A stretch of DNA of 11,579 nt from Nitrospiraceae bacterium (GTDB taxonomy: Bacteria > Nitrospirota > Nitrospiria > Nitrospirales > UBA8639). The DNA lies in assembly GCA_003523945.1 (NCBI GenBank), contig DOFS01000063.1, positions 1 through 11,579 on the forward strand. Direction: 5' to 3'. The translations under genes were made by a program, and so were the position numbers. Position 1 is the stretch's first letter, and each line of letters starts with the position of its first letter. Shown here piece by piece: positions 1-8,667 of this stretch. The notes beneath the pieces were generated by a model. It made no database searches. It was not told the origin of the DNA and saw only the letters and a program-made list of their open reading frames with translations.

Positions 1-3000
1 GTATTCTAAAGGCCGGCGGTGTGTATGTTCCCCTTGATCCTGGCTATCCGACAGAGCGGCTGAGGTTCATGTTGCAGGACGTTAAACCGGCGGTGGTGCT
101 CACGAACCGCGAATTAGAGGACGACCTCGATGGTCTTCCGTTTCATACGGTACACATGAACGAAATGATGACCAGTGCAGAAAATGGGCCTACTCCGTTC
201 TGCCCGGCTACACCTCATCATCTGGCCTATTTCCTTTTTACCTCAGGCTCCACCGGCCAACCAAAGGCTGTAGCCATTCGACATCAAACCCTCGTGAATC
301 TGGTGGTTTGGCAAAATGCCCAATCGGGCCGTGGAGCGGGTGCCTGCACCATTCAGTTTTCTTCTCTAAACTTTGATGTCTCCTTACAGGAGATATTCTC
401 CTCATTATGTGGTGGAGGGATGTTGTTGATCATTAGCGAAGAAACCAGAAGGGATCTCCCCGCATTAGCGCATCTGATTCATGAGCAACGGGTGACAAAA
501 ATTTTCTCCCCCTTTGTGGTCCTGGAGGGTTTGATACAAGCACTTCTGGCATTGAAAACCTCCCCAACATGGTTACTAGAATTTGTCACGGCTGGTGAAC
601 AATTGCGCATTACTCCATCCATGGTCCAACTGTTTGAGCGATTAAGTGAATCGATTCTCGTGAATCAATATGGTCCAACCGAAGCTCACGTCGTTAGTGA
701 ATATACCTTGAGAGGCAATCCTTCAGATTGGATGGTATATCCTCCGATCGGCCGCCCGATTGCAAATACCCAACTGTATATTTTGGATGACAGAATGAAT
801 CCCGTCCCGATCGGTGTTCGAGGCGAGTTGTATATCAGTGGAGAAGGATTGGCCCGTGGCTACTGGAGTCGCCCAGGGCTGACAGCCGAGAAATTCCTCC
901 CCCATCCGTTTGCCCATCAGGCGGGCACACGGTTGTATAAGACGGGCGATTGGGCACGTTATGGGCATGATGGCCAGATTGGGTTTCTGGGCCGGAGGGA
1001 TCATCAAGTCAGAATACGGGGTTACCGCATTGAGCTGGGCGAAATAGAAAACACTTTGGAGCAGCACGCATCAGTGAGTCATGCGATTGCGTTGGTTCGA
1101 GAAAATCGTCCCGGTGATAAACACTTGGTGGCCTATATAGTTCCAACCCACGGTCGGGTACCTGACAGCAGAGGGTTGCGGGAGGCGCTGGCTCTCACAT
1201 TGCCGGACTACATGGTGCCGTCGGCGTTCGTCGTCTTAAAACAGTTGCCCCTGACACCAAGTGGGAAGATTGACCGAAAGGCTCTGCCCGTGCCCGAAAG
1301 GGCAGATCGCACCCAGGGAATGACCGATGTCGGACCGCGCACACCCATGGAGCAGACGCTGGTCACCATTTGGCAAGAGGTATTAGGCCTTGAGCAAGTA
1401 GGCATCCACGATAACTTTTTTGAGTTGGGCGGGCATTCGTTATTAGCCACCCAAGTGATCTGGCGACTACGGACGCAACTCCAGGTGGAGATTAAGCTCC
1501 GCAGCTTTTTCCAGGTGCCGACAGTGGCGGGGTTGGCTGCGATCCTAACGCCTTCTGTTGACCCCGAGTCCCAAGCAATCGTGCCTCCCTTGACTCCCTG
1601 TGGGCGCACGAATCCCCTCCCCCTCTCCTTTGCCCAGCAACGATTGTGGTTCTTGGACCAATGGGAACCTAACAGTGCCTTGTATAACGTGTCCTCGGTC
1701 TTTCGCCTGCGTGGCCTGTTCCAGGTTAACGCCCTACGAAACGCGCTGAGAGCGTTGGTTGAACGGCATGAAAGCTTGCGCACCATTTTTCATGTGGTGG
1801 ATGACATGCCCTGCCAACACATCCTAGACCTTGAAAAACTGGCGAACCCTGGTCTGACCATTCTTGAGGTGCCCGCCAAGGCCGGCGAGACTCGCGACGC
1901 CACGGTGCAAAGGATGATCACCGAAGAAATAGGGCGGCCCTTTGATTTAACTCGAGGCCCACTCTTTCGCGCCCGATTATTGCCAATTACCGAGACCGAG
2001 GCTGTCTTCATCCTGACGCTGCACCATATTATTACCGATGGCTGGTCAATGAAGGTCTTCTTTAAAGAACTGGCGGACCTCTATGCGGCTGAGATCACCG
2101 GCACCCCAGCCAATTTAGCGGCCCTCCCCATCCAATATGCCGATTATGCGGTCTGGCAGCGACAGTGCGTACAGGGTGAGGAGCTTGACCGCCAACTGAC
2201 CTACTGGCGCACGCAGTTGGCAGAGGCACCACCCAGCCTGGAATTGCCCACTGATTTCCCGCGCCCCCTCCAACTCTCCAACCGGGGAGATACCCTCTCT
2301 TTTACGTTGCCTCCCGTTCTGACGGAATCCCTCGACTCGCTCAGTCGTCATGAAGGAGTGACTCTCTTCATGACTCTTCTGACCGTTTTTCAACTTCTAT
2401 TATTCCGGTACACCGGCCAAAAAGACATTCTCATTGGCACTCCCATTGCCGGGCGGACCCACATTCACCTTGAAGGGCTGATCGGCTATTTCGCCAACAC
2501 GTTGGTCCTGCGGGCGCGCTTCGAGGGTCAACCGACGTTTCAAGACATGTTAGATCAGGTGAAAGAAACCTGTTTGAACGCCTATGCCCATCAAGACTTA
2601 CCGTTTGAAAAACTCGTCGAAGCGATGCAGCCCGTGCGTGATCCCAGCCGCCATCCCCTCTTTCAAGTCATGTTTCAACTGCAGCATGCGGAATCAACCA
2701 ATGAACTCAACTTACTGAACTTGGATGTCGTCCCCCTTCCCCAGTTCAGGCAGACGGCAAAATTTGATCTCTCCCTGGGGTTGGTTCGGCGCGGCAAAAC
2801 GCTCAACGGCACGGTTATTTTTAATACCGAGCTTTTCGAACCAGAAACGATCAGCCGTCTGGCCACACACTATCAGACGCTGCTCGAAGGTCTTCTGGCC
2901 GATCCCTCCTGCCCGGTCAGCCGGCTTCCTCTGTTGCAGGAGGCCGAGCGCCGGCAGCTTCTTCTCGAGTGGAATCCGCCGTTACCTCCCGATTCGATTC

Positions 3001-4892
3001 CACCCACGGTCCAGGAGATGTTTGAAGCCCAAGCCGCTCGTTCTCCTGACGCAGTAGCGATAATCTGTGAGGATGAGCAGTTCACGTATGAGGCACTCAA
3101 CCAAAAGGTAAATCAGGTGGCTCATTATTTGGTCGGGCATGGCGTCGGGCCTGAGGTGCGAGTGGCAGTGTGTTTGGAACGTTCGATTAATCTTCTGATT
3201 GCGCTGCTCGGTATCGTTAAAGCCGGCGGAGTCTATGTGCCGCTGGATCCGTCCACCCCCTTTGACCGAATGACATATATGTTCACTGATGCCCGGGTCC
3301 GTCTCGTACTGACCCAATCATCACTTCTGAAACATTTCCAGGAGCAAAAACCTTCCATTACATTCGAACCACCACTTCAACCTCAATGGGTGCCGATCGA
3401 CGACCCGACTTTCGCTCTTTATCCTTATCACCCTTTAAATCCCAGACCCAACGTCAGTGGTGATAATCTGGCTTACATCATTTACACCTCCGGCTCAACC
3501 GGTCAACCCAAAGGCGTGGGAATCACTCACGCGAGTTTGTCGGAATTCGTGCTCTGCGCATGGAAATATTTAGAAATTGAATCACACGATCGTGTTCTTC
3601 AGTTTTCCTCTCCAGCGTTTGATGCAACCATGGAGGAAATTTTTCCATGTCTTTTCCGTGGCGGGACTCTTGTCCTGAGACCCCAAAACATGATTGATAC
3701 GGTTTCGACATTCTGGGATGCGGTCAACAGCTTACAGTTAACCGTGTTGGATCTGCCAACCGCTTACTGGCACGAACTCACGCACGCCCTTTCGATTCAA
3801 ACCGTTTCACTTCCACATTGCGTTCGATTGGTGGTTATCGGGGGTGAACAAGCCGGGGCGGATCAACTGGCCATCTGGCAGAAGCACATGCCTTCTCATC
3901 TGAAATTGTTGAATACGTATGGCCCAACCGAAGCGACCGTTGTCACAGCAATGGGTTACCTCACGGACGATGGCCCCGAGACGAAGCAGAGGCATTCAGC
4001 AACGGTGTCTATCGGTCATCCGCTCGACAATCGATCGATTTATATTTTGGATTCCTATTTTCAACCAATGCCCATTGGTGTCCCGGGAGAATTATATTTG
4101 GGAGGAAAGGGACTGGGAAGAGGCTATGACCATCTCCAGACACTAACCGCAGAATCATTTCTCCCGGATCCGTTTTCCCGCCAGCCGGGTGCCCGGCTTT
4201 ATCGATCAGGGGATCGCGGTCGTTATCGAGCAAATGGCACTATTGAGTTATGTGGTCGCGTGGACCATCAGATCAAGATTCGTGGCTACCGCGTTGAACT
4301 TCAAGAAATTGAATCATGTCTTCGTCAGCTTACCGAAATACACGATGCGGTTGTGGTGGCACAGACCCATGAACAGGGACCTTCATCGCTTCTGGCCTAT
4401 GTGGTCAATCATCACCAACAGCCTCTTTCTATCGCAAACATCCGGACCTATCTGCAAGAAAAACTTGCCAATTTTATGGTCCCTGGAATTATTATCCAGC
4501 TTCATGAGTTTCCTCGCTTACCATCAGGGAAGGTTGATCGCCGAGCACTACTCTCTTCTTTGCCACCAGCTTCCATTGAAGATGTTGGGATTAAAGCCCC
4601 CGGAACGGCTTTCGAAGAACTCCTGGTCAAAATTTGGACCGAATTATTACATCTCCCCACCGTTGATGTTCGGGACAATTTCTTTGAGCTGGGAGGTCAT
4701 TCGTTATTGGCAACCCGACTTCTGGCAAGATTGAGAGAAATATGTCAGAGTGATCTTCCCTTACAAATCCTTTTTGAGCATCCAACCTTGGAGGATCAAG
4801 CGTTGGCTATAGAAGAATACCTCTTACAGGAGATAGAAGAACTATCAGAGGATGAACTCCAAAACATCTTGGACGACCAGGGGCCCGCATAA
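1..4892 (+). CDS. Nonribosomal peptide synthetase, partial A-PCP-C-A-PCP (5' end outside window)
   Basis: This protein activates two amino acids as AMP esters, holds them on phosphopantetheine arms and forms a peptide bond between them in the cytoplasm. The frame is open from nt 3 and begins inside the A2 core motif (LKAGGVYVPLDP), so roughly the first 90-100 residues of the first A domain, and anything before it, lie to the left; the GTG at 21 is not a real start. Order: A1 to about nt 1300 (TSGSTGQPK 240-266, YGPTE 669-683, catalytic Lys codon 1266); PCP1 with LGGHS, Ser codon 1437; C domain about 1580-2930 with intact HHxxxDG at 2022-2042 and an LCL-like start (SFAQQRLW, 1626); A2 about 3000-4560 (YGPTE 3918-3932, Lys 4530, and SGD instead of TGD in the A7 motif); PCP2, Ser codon 4701. 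An acidic, Leu-rich tail follows. There is no TE, R or E domain, so another protein must take the chain. Hand-aligned ten-residue pockets are DVQFVAQVVK for A1 (proline-like) and DAEDVGTVVK for A2 (acidic E and D suggest a basic substrate). Family and domain order are firm; substrates are tentative. Confidence 0.97.
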   Translation, partial: ILKAGGVYVPLDPGYPTERLRFMLQDVKPAVVLTNRELEDDLDGLPFHTVHMNEMMTSAENGPTPFCPATPHHLAYFLFTSGSTGQPKAVAIRHQTLVNLVVWQNAQSGRGAGACTIQFSSLNFDVSLQEIFSSLCGGGMLLIISEETRRDLPALAHLIHEQRVTKIFSPFVVLEGLIQALLALKTSPTWLLEFVTAGEQLRITPSMVQLFERLSESILVNQYGPTEAHVVSEYTLRGNPSDWMVYPPIGRPIANTQLYILDDRMNPVPIGVRGELYISGEGLARGYWSRPGLTAEKFLPHPFAHQAGTRLYKTGDWARYGHDGQIGFLGRRDHQVRIRGYRIELGEIENTLEQHASVSHAIALVRENRPGDKHLVAYIVPTHGRVPDSRGLREALALTLPDYMVPSAFVVLKQLPLTPSGKIDRKALPVPERADRTQGMTDVGPRTPMEQTLVTIWQEVLGLEQVGIHDNFFELGGHSLLATQVIWRLRTQLQVEIKLRSFFQVPTVAGLAAILTPSVDPESQAIVPPLTPCGRTNPLPLSFAQQRLWFLDQWEPNSALYNVSSVFRLRGLFQVNALRNALRALVERHESLRTIFHVVDDMPCQHILDLEKLANPGLTILEVPAKAGETRDATVQRMITEEIGRPFDLTRGPLFRARLLPITETEAVFILTLHHIITDGWSMKVFFKELADLYAAEITGTPANLAALPIQYADYAVWQRQCVQGEELDRQLTYWRTQLAEAPPSLELPTDFPRPLQLSNRGDTLSFTLPPVLTESLDSLSRHEGVTLFMTLLTVFQLLLFRYTGQKDILIGTPIAGRTHIHLEGLIGYFANTLVLRARFEGQPTFQDMLDQVKETCLNAYAHQDLPFEKLVEAMQPVRDPSRHPLFQVMFQLQHAESTNELNLLNLDVVPLPQFRQTAKFDLSLGLVRRGKTLNGTVIFNTELFEPETISRLATHYQTLLEGLLADPSCPVSRLPLLQEAERRQLLLEWNPPLPPDSIPPTVQEMFEAQAARSPDAVAIICEDEQFTYEALNQKVNQVAHYLVGHGVGPEVRVAVCLERSINLLIALLGIVKAGGVYVPLDPSTPFDRMTYMFTDARVRLVLTQSSLLKHFQEQKPSITFEPPLQPQWVPIDDPTFALYPYHPLNPRPNVSGDNLAYIIYTSGSTGQPKGVGITHASLSEFVLCAWKYLEIESHDRVLQFSSPAFDATMEEIFPCLFRGGTLVLRPQNMIDTVSTFWDAVNSLQLTVLDLPTAYWHELTHALSIQTVSLPHCVRLVVIGGEQAGADQLAIWQKHMPSHLKLLNTYGPTEATVVTAMGYLTDDGPETKQRHSATVSIGHPLDNRSIYILDSYFQPMPIGVPGELYLGGKGLGRGYDHLQTLTAESFLPDPFSRQPGARLYRSGDRGRYRANGTIELCGRVDHQIKIRGYRVELQEIESCLRQLTEIHDAVVVAQTHEQGPSSLLAYVVNHHQQPLSIANIRTYLQEKLANFMVPGIIIQLHEFPRLPSGKVDRRALLSSLPPASIEDVGIKAPGTAFEELLVKIWTELLHLPTVDVRDNFFELGGHSLLATRLLARLREICQSDLPLQILFEHPTLEDQALAIEEYLLQEIEELSEDELQNILDDQGPA

Positions 4893-4945
4893 CCCGCAAC
4901 AGATTTTTGTCCATGGTTTACCAACCCTAAATCTCTATACATGTT

Positions 4946-7900
4946 ATGACCACCCTGAAGCAGCTACTTGAACAATGGGCATTCCAGTCGCCGACCCACG
5001 AAGCCTTACTGGGGCTGGACCGGTCACCTCTGACCTTTGGGCACATGGTGGAGCAACTCCAGGCCCTTCGGGCAGCCTTTTGCCAACTGGGGTTAGGCCG
5101 TGACACCCGGCTGGCTCTCTTGGCCCCCAATGGGCCGGATCTCGCTCTCGCCTTTCTTGCCTGCGCTACGTCTGCAAGCTGTGCACCTCTCAACCCGGCC
5201 TATCGCCGTGAGGAAGTCGCCTTTTACCTGGACGACCTGGAGGCCTCCGCCCTTCTGATTGCCGGGACGCTTGAATCTCCGGCCAGGGAAGTGGCTCATG
5301 CCCGGGGAATTCCCATTCTGGAACTCCACTCCCTGATACCTGACTACCCAGCCGGATGTTTTGTCCTTGAAGGCAGGACCGGCCTCCCGGCAGTTGCTGA
5401 ACAAGCGACCACGCCCGAAGATATTGCCCTTATCCTGCATACCTCAGGTACCACGGCGCGACCGAAACAAGTCCCCCTCACCCAAGCCAACCTCTGTGCG
5501 TCGATCCGTCACCTGCAGCGGAGCCTCGCCCTCACCCCGCAGGATCGTTGTCTGAACCTCATGCCGTTGTTTCATATTCACGGACTGGTGGGAGCCTTGT
5601 TAGCCGCTCTGGGCAGCGGAGGCAGTGTGATCTGTCCGCCGGGTTTTTCCTCCGTTGATGTCTTTGACTGGCTGGATACCTTTGAGCCGACCTGGTATAC
5701 GGCCGTCCCCACCATTCATCAGGCGATGTTGGCCCAGGCCCGTCGAGAGCCGACACGCAGGCTCAATCAGAGGGTACGGTTTATTCGCTCCTCCTCGGCC
5801 TCTCTCCCCCCCACCGTCATGGCCGAGTTGGAACAGGTCTTTGGTGTTCCGGTCATCGAAGCCTATGGGATGACGGAAGCCGCCCATCAAATGACCAGTA
5901 ACCCGCTTCCGCCCGGCGTGCGCAAATCGGGATCCGTAGGCCTCCCGGCCGGACCGGAGATACGCATCCTGTCGGTGGGCGGAGAGGTCCTGCCCGTAGG
6001 AGAAATCGGCGAAGTGGCAATCAAGGGCCCCAATGTGATGGCCGGTTATTGTCAGAATCCGGATGCCAACGCGCAGGCATTTACCCGGGGATGGTTTCGG
6101 ACGGGGGATCAAGGTTATCTGGATCCGGACGGCTATCTCTTCCTGACCGGCCGGTTGAAAGAACTCATTAACCGCGGAGGTGAAAAAATTGCCCCGCTAG
6201 AGATTGATCAAGCCCTGCTGAGCCATCCGGCTATCCAGCAAGCGGTGACCTTTGCCATGCCCCATCCCACTCTGGGGGAAGAGGTGGCGGCTGCAGTCGT
6301 GCTCCAGGAGCAGGCAATCGTAACGGAAGCGGAGTTGCAAAATTTTCTGACCCAATCCTTGGCAGAGTTTAAAATTCCACGACGGATTGTCATCACATCG
6401 GAAATCCCCAAAGGGCCAACTGGTAAACTTCAACGTATTGGATTATCGGAAAAACTTCTTGACGGTCTTCACGATTCACAGAAAACCGGAGAAGCGCCTT
6501 CTCGTTCGGTGTTAGAACAACAGATTGCCTGGCTGTGGTCCAGTATCCTGGGCCAGGAGGACATCGGGCTTCACGAGAGTTTTTTACAGCTTGGAGGTGA
6601 TTCAATTAGCGGGGGCCAGCTTCGTTCGCGGATTCGGGACCTGTTTCAGGTAGAGCTGTCTTGGCTACAATTATTTCAAGAAACGAATACGGTTGCCGGC
6701 CTTGCGGCACTTATCCAAAATCACCTTCCGGAAAACGGGTCATCTCCAATCCCTCCCTTAGTCGCCTTACCAGATCAAAGGCGACTCCCTTTGGCCTTTG
6801 CCCAGGAACCTCTTTGGTTAGCCACCCAATTTAATACCGGGAATACCGCTTACAATCGGTCGCTCATCCTTCGTCTTGAAGGCCATCTTCACATGCAGGC
6901 CTTGGAACGTTCTCTTAATGAAATCGTTCGGCGTCATGAAGCATTACGAACAACCTTTCCTCTTGACGCCGAAGGCCCAAGGCAGATGGTTAACCCGGTA
7001 GGGATTCACACACTTGAGTGCCGGGAATTTCCTCATAGCCCAAAAGACAATGTGGAGGAGACGTTCAATGCTTTAGTTGTCCGCGAAGTTGCAACTCCAT
7101 TTGATCTGATTCAGGGACCCGTCATTCGTTTCATCATTTTTCGAGTCACCGAATTGGATCATCGGCTGGTGGTCATCTTGCACCATCTGGTGTCGGATGG
7201 TTGGTCAGACGGAGTGTTTTTTCAAGAACTGGAATCCCTTTATAACCGTTTTTGCCAAGGAGAATCTTCCTGCTTGCCGGAACTCTCCATTCAATATGGA
7301 GATTTTGTTTGGTGGCAACAGCAATGGTTGACGGGAAAAACTTTAGCCTCTCAATTAGAGTATTGGAAGAAACAACTCGGGGACGGGCGCTCATTTCAGG
7401 TTCTCCAGGGCATCAAAGGCCCATCGAATCGCACAGGAAAAACAAGTAGGCGGGAACAAGTCATGTTGTCCCGCCTGCAAACTGATTCGTTAAAAGCATT
7501 TTCCCGCCAGGAAAGTGTCACCCCCTTCACGATCCTGCTAGCTGGGTTTTTTATCCTGCTTCATCGTTGGACTCAAAAAGACGAAATTACCATCGGAGTT
7601 CCTGTCGCAAACCGAATACATCCCCTTCTCGAACCCTTAATTGGCCTTCTCGCGAATACACTCCCCTTGCGTTCGAACATTCAGTGGGCACAGAGTTCAC
7701 GGGCATTTCTTCAACAGCTTCACGGCACCGGCCTCACCGCGTTTTCCCATGCGGATCTTCCATTACAGGAGTTAAGGCAAGCATTAGGCCCCGCAGAAAT
7801 TTTTACCGGAATTTCTCTATTCCAGATATTATTTGTGTTTGAAAATGCCCCACAATACTTGCCCCGTCTCAAAGATTTAACTTCCCAGCAAATGAATCTT

Positions 7901-8335
7901 CCCGTTGAAGGCCCAGCTCTGGTGGACCTTTCCTTTTTTCTCTGGGATCAACCCCAAGGCATCCAGGGATATATGGTTTTTGATCAAGAAGTTTTTTCCG
8001 GCAAAATGATCCAAGGCCTGATACGAAATTATTATTCGATATTGGAATGGATGATGAAAAGTCCCAACAGCCCTCTGCGTTCTCTGCAATTGGACTTTTC
8101 CCATATGGATGACCCTTTTCAGGAAAAAGGTTCCCAGCATGTGAGGAGTCAAGAGAAAGAGCGTCTACACGAGGCAGATTCCGGAGAAATAAATTCCACC
8201 ATCTCAACTGGGGGAGTCGATTCTTCAGCGATGCGGAGGGGAAACCTTCAGGAGCGAGTGGCCAAACTTTCGAAATCCCAACAAAAGTTATTCAATAAAA
8301 AGTTGAAACAGTTCCGTGATCCACCATCCACATAG
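4946..8335 (+). CDS. AAE3-type acyl-activating enzyme fused to PCP and condensation domain (putative NRPS loading protein)
   Basis: The protein has 1129 residues. Residues about 1-510 are an ANL-family ligase closer to oxalyl-CoA synthetase (AAE3/Pcs60) than to amino-acid A domains: TSGTTARPK at 166-174 followed by VPLTQ, an RSSSASLPP stretch, YGMTEA at 307-312, TGD at 386-388, an acyl-CoA-ligase hinge (GRLKELINRGGEKI) and catalytic K494. It probably activates a carboxylic acid and loads it on the following PCP (about 525-595; LGGDS, S553). A C domain follows (about 605-1035) with AQEPLW at 619-624, where the usual Arg is Pro, and intact HHLVSDG at 746-752. A hydrophilic tail of about 90 residues ends in a Lys-rich helix-like segment and may dock to another protein. 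The ATG at 4946 is the first possible start because an in-frame TAA lies at 4928; no clear Shine-Dalgarno is visible. The 53-bp gap after the upstream gene suggests one operon. G+C is higher over the ligase part than over the C domain. The acid substrate cannot be read from the sequence. Confidence 0.95.
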   Translation: MTTLKQLLEQWAFQSPTHEALLGLDRSPLTFGHMVEQLQALRAAFCQLGLGRDTRLALLAPNGPDLALAFLACATSASCAPLNPAYRREEVAFYLDDLEASALLIAGTLESPAREVAHARGIPILELHSLIPDYPAGCFVLEGRTGLPAVAEQATTPEDIALILHTSGTTARPKQVPLTQANLCASIRHLQRSLALTPQDRCLNLMPLFHIHGLVGALLAALGSGGSVICPPGFSSVDVFDWLDTFEPTWYTAVPTIHQAMLAQARREPTRRLNQRVRFIRSSSASLPPTVMAELEQVFGVPVIEAYGMTEAAHQMTSNPLPPGVRKSGSVGLPAGPEIRILSVGGEVLPVGEIGEVAIKGPNVMAGYCQNPDANAQAFTRGWFRTGDQGYLDPDGYLFLTGRLKELINRGGEKIAPLEIDQALLSHPAIQQAVTFAMPHPTLGEEVAAAVVLQEQAIVTEAELQNFLTQSLAEFKIPRRIVITSEIPKGPTGKLQRIGLSEKLLDGLHDSQKTGEAPSRSVLEQQIAWLWSSILGQEDIGLHESFLQLGGDSISGGQLRSRIRDLFQVELSWLQLFQETNTVAGLAALIQNHLPENGSSPIPPLVALPDQRRLPLAFAQEPLWLATQFNTGNTAYNRSLILRLEGHLHMQALERSLNEIVRRHEALRTTFPLDAEGPRQMVNPVGIHTLECREFPHSPKDNVEETFNALVVREVATPFDLIQGPVIRFIIFRVTELDHRLVVILHHLVSDGWSDGVFFQELESLYNRFCQGESSCLPELSIQYGDFVWWQQQWLTGKTLASQLEYWKKQLGDGRSFQVLQGIKGPSNRTGKTSRREQVMLSRLQTDSLKAFSRQESVTPFTILLAGFFILLHRWTQKDEITIGVPVANRIHPLLEPLIGLLANTLPLRSNIQWAQSSRAFLQQLHGTGLTAFSHADLPLQELRQALGPAEIFTGISLFQILFVFENAPQYLPRLKDLTSQQMNLPVEGPALVDLSFFLWDQPQGIQGYMVFDQEVFSGKMIQGLIRNYYSILEWMMKSPNSPLRSLQLDFSHMDDPFQEKGSQHVRSQEKERLHEADSGEINSTISTGGVDSSAMRRGNLQERVAKLSKSQQKLFNKKLKQFRDPPST

Positions 8336-8347
8336 GCGAGACCACCT

Positions 8348-8388
8348 GGCTTATGAAGGGTTTCTTAAGCCGTGGGTAGTCTTTTTTT
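8348..8388 (+). terminator. Possible weak intrinsic terminator
   Basis: GGCTTA-T-GAA pairs with TTC-T-TAAGCC around a GGGT loop (8348-8371): nine pairs with one T-T mismatch, starting 12 bp after the TAG of the second gene. A run of seven T (8382-8388) follows, but ten bases after the stem rather than at once, so it is a poor fit to a standard intrinsic terminator. A second T-rich run (8402-8417) lies further on. It may stop only part of transcription. Confidence 0.3.
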
Positions 8389-8479
8389 ACAACGGGTGTA
8401 GTTTTTTTTATTTTTTTCCGATTACTATCCTGAAGAACAGCACAGGATGTGGCTTCCCGGCTGTATGGATGGAAATCGG

Positions 8480-8517
8480 GTCTGTCCCACTCTGCTGCAT
8501 CCCGTCAGAGTGGAGAC
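8480..8517. repeat. Inverted repeat (8-bp perfect stem plus 4-bp extension)
   Basis: CCACTCTG (8487-8494) pairs perfectly with CAGAGTGG (8506-8513) around an 11-base loop. Outside it, GTCT (8480-8483) pairs with AGAC (8514-8517), with a 3-base bulge on the left. No T-run follows, so it is not a standard terminator. It could be a leader RNA structure or an operator-like dyad ahead of the third gene; nothing in the sequence decides between these. Confidence 0.45.
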
Positions 8518-8663
8518 TTAAACACCCGTCACAACGTTTCTCCGTTGGGAATTAAAACATACTCGAAAGGTCTCCTGAGGTTCAACACACTACAGTAGGT
8601 TAGCCGCACCCTGAACAGAGTCGCAGAGAATCGTCTGTTGCCAGTCGGGATTACTACTACGCC

Positions 8664-8667
8664 AAGG
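8664..8667 (+). promoter_or_regulatory. Weak Shine-Dalgarno-like site for the dehydratase-NRPS gene
   Basis: AAGG lies nine bases before the ATG at 8677, within the normal spacing range. It matches only four bases of the anti-Shine-Dalgarno. It supports the ATG at 8677, which is also the first start the upstream in-frame stop allows. Confidence 0.35.

Noticed and set aside
21..23. GTG as the start codon of the first gene
   Set aside because: The frame is open to the left edge and the codons before it encode the start of the A2 core motif (ILKAGG), so the gene begins outside the window.
1208..1786. 192-residue reverse-strand open frame
   Set aside because: It lies opposite the PCP1 and early C-domain coding sequence; its translation is low-complexity Arg/Ser-rich with no recognisable motif.
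4893..4945. Terminator or promoter between genes 1 and 2
   Set aside because: The gap is only 53 bp, with no stem followed by T-run and no clear promoter boxes; cotranscription is simpler.
5600..6112. 170-residue reverse-strand open frame
   Set aside because: It is antisense to conserved motifs of the AAE3-like ligase and resembles no known protein.
4946..6450. FAAL-type lipid-loading domain in gene 2
   Set aside because: The visible blocks match the AAE3/Pcs60 acyl-CoA ligase pattern, including the GRLKELINRGGEKI hinge, better than FAAL sequences.
8316..8555. 79-residue forward frame reaching into the intergenic gap
   Set aside because: It starts within the end of the second gene, its beginning is driven by T-runs (Phe-rich), and it has no ribosome site or family resemblance.
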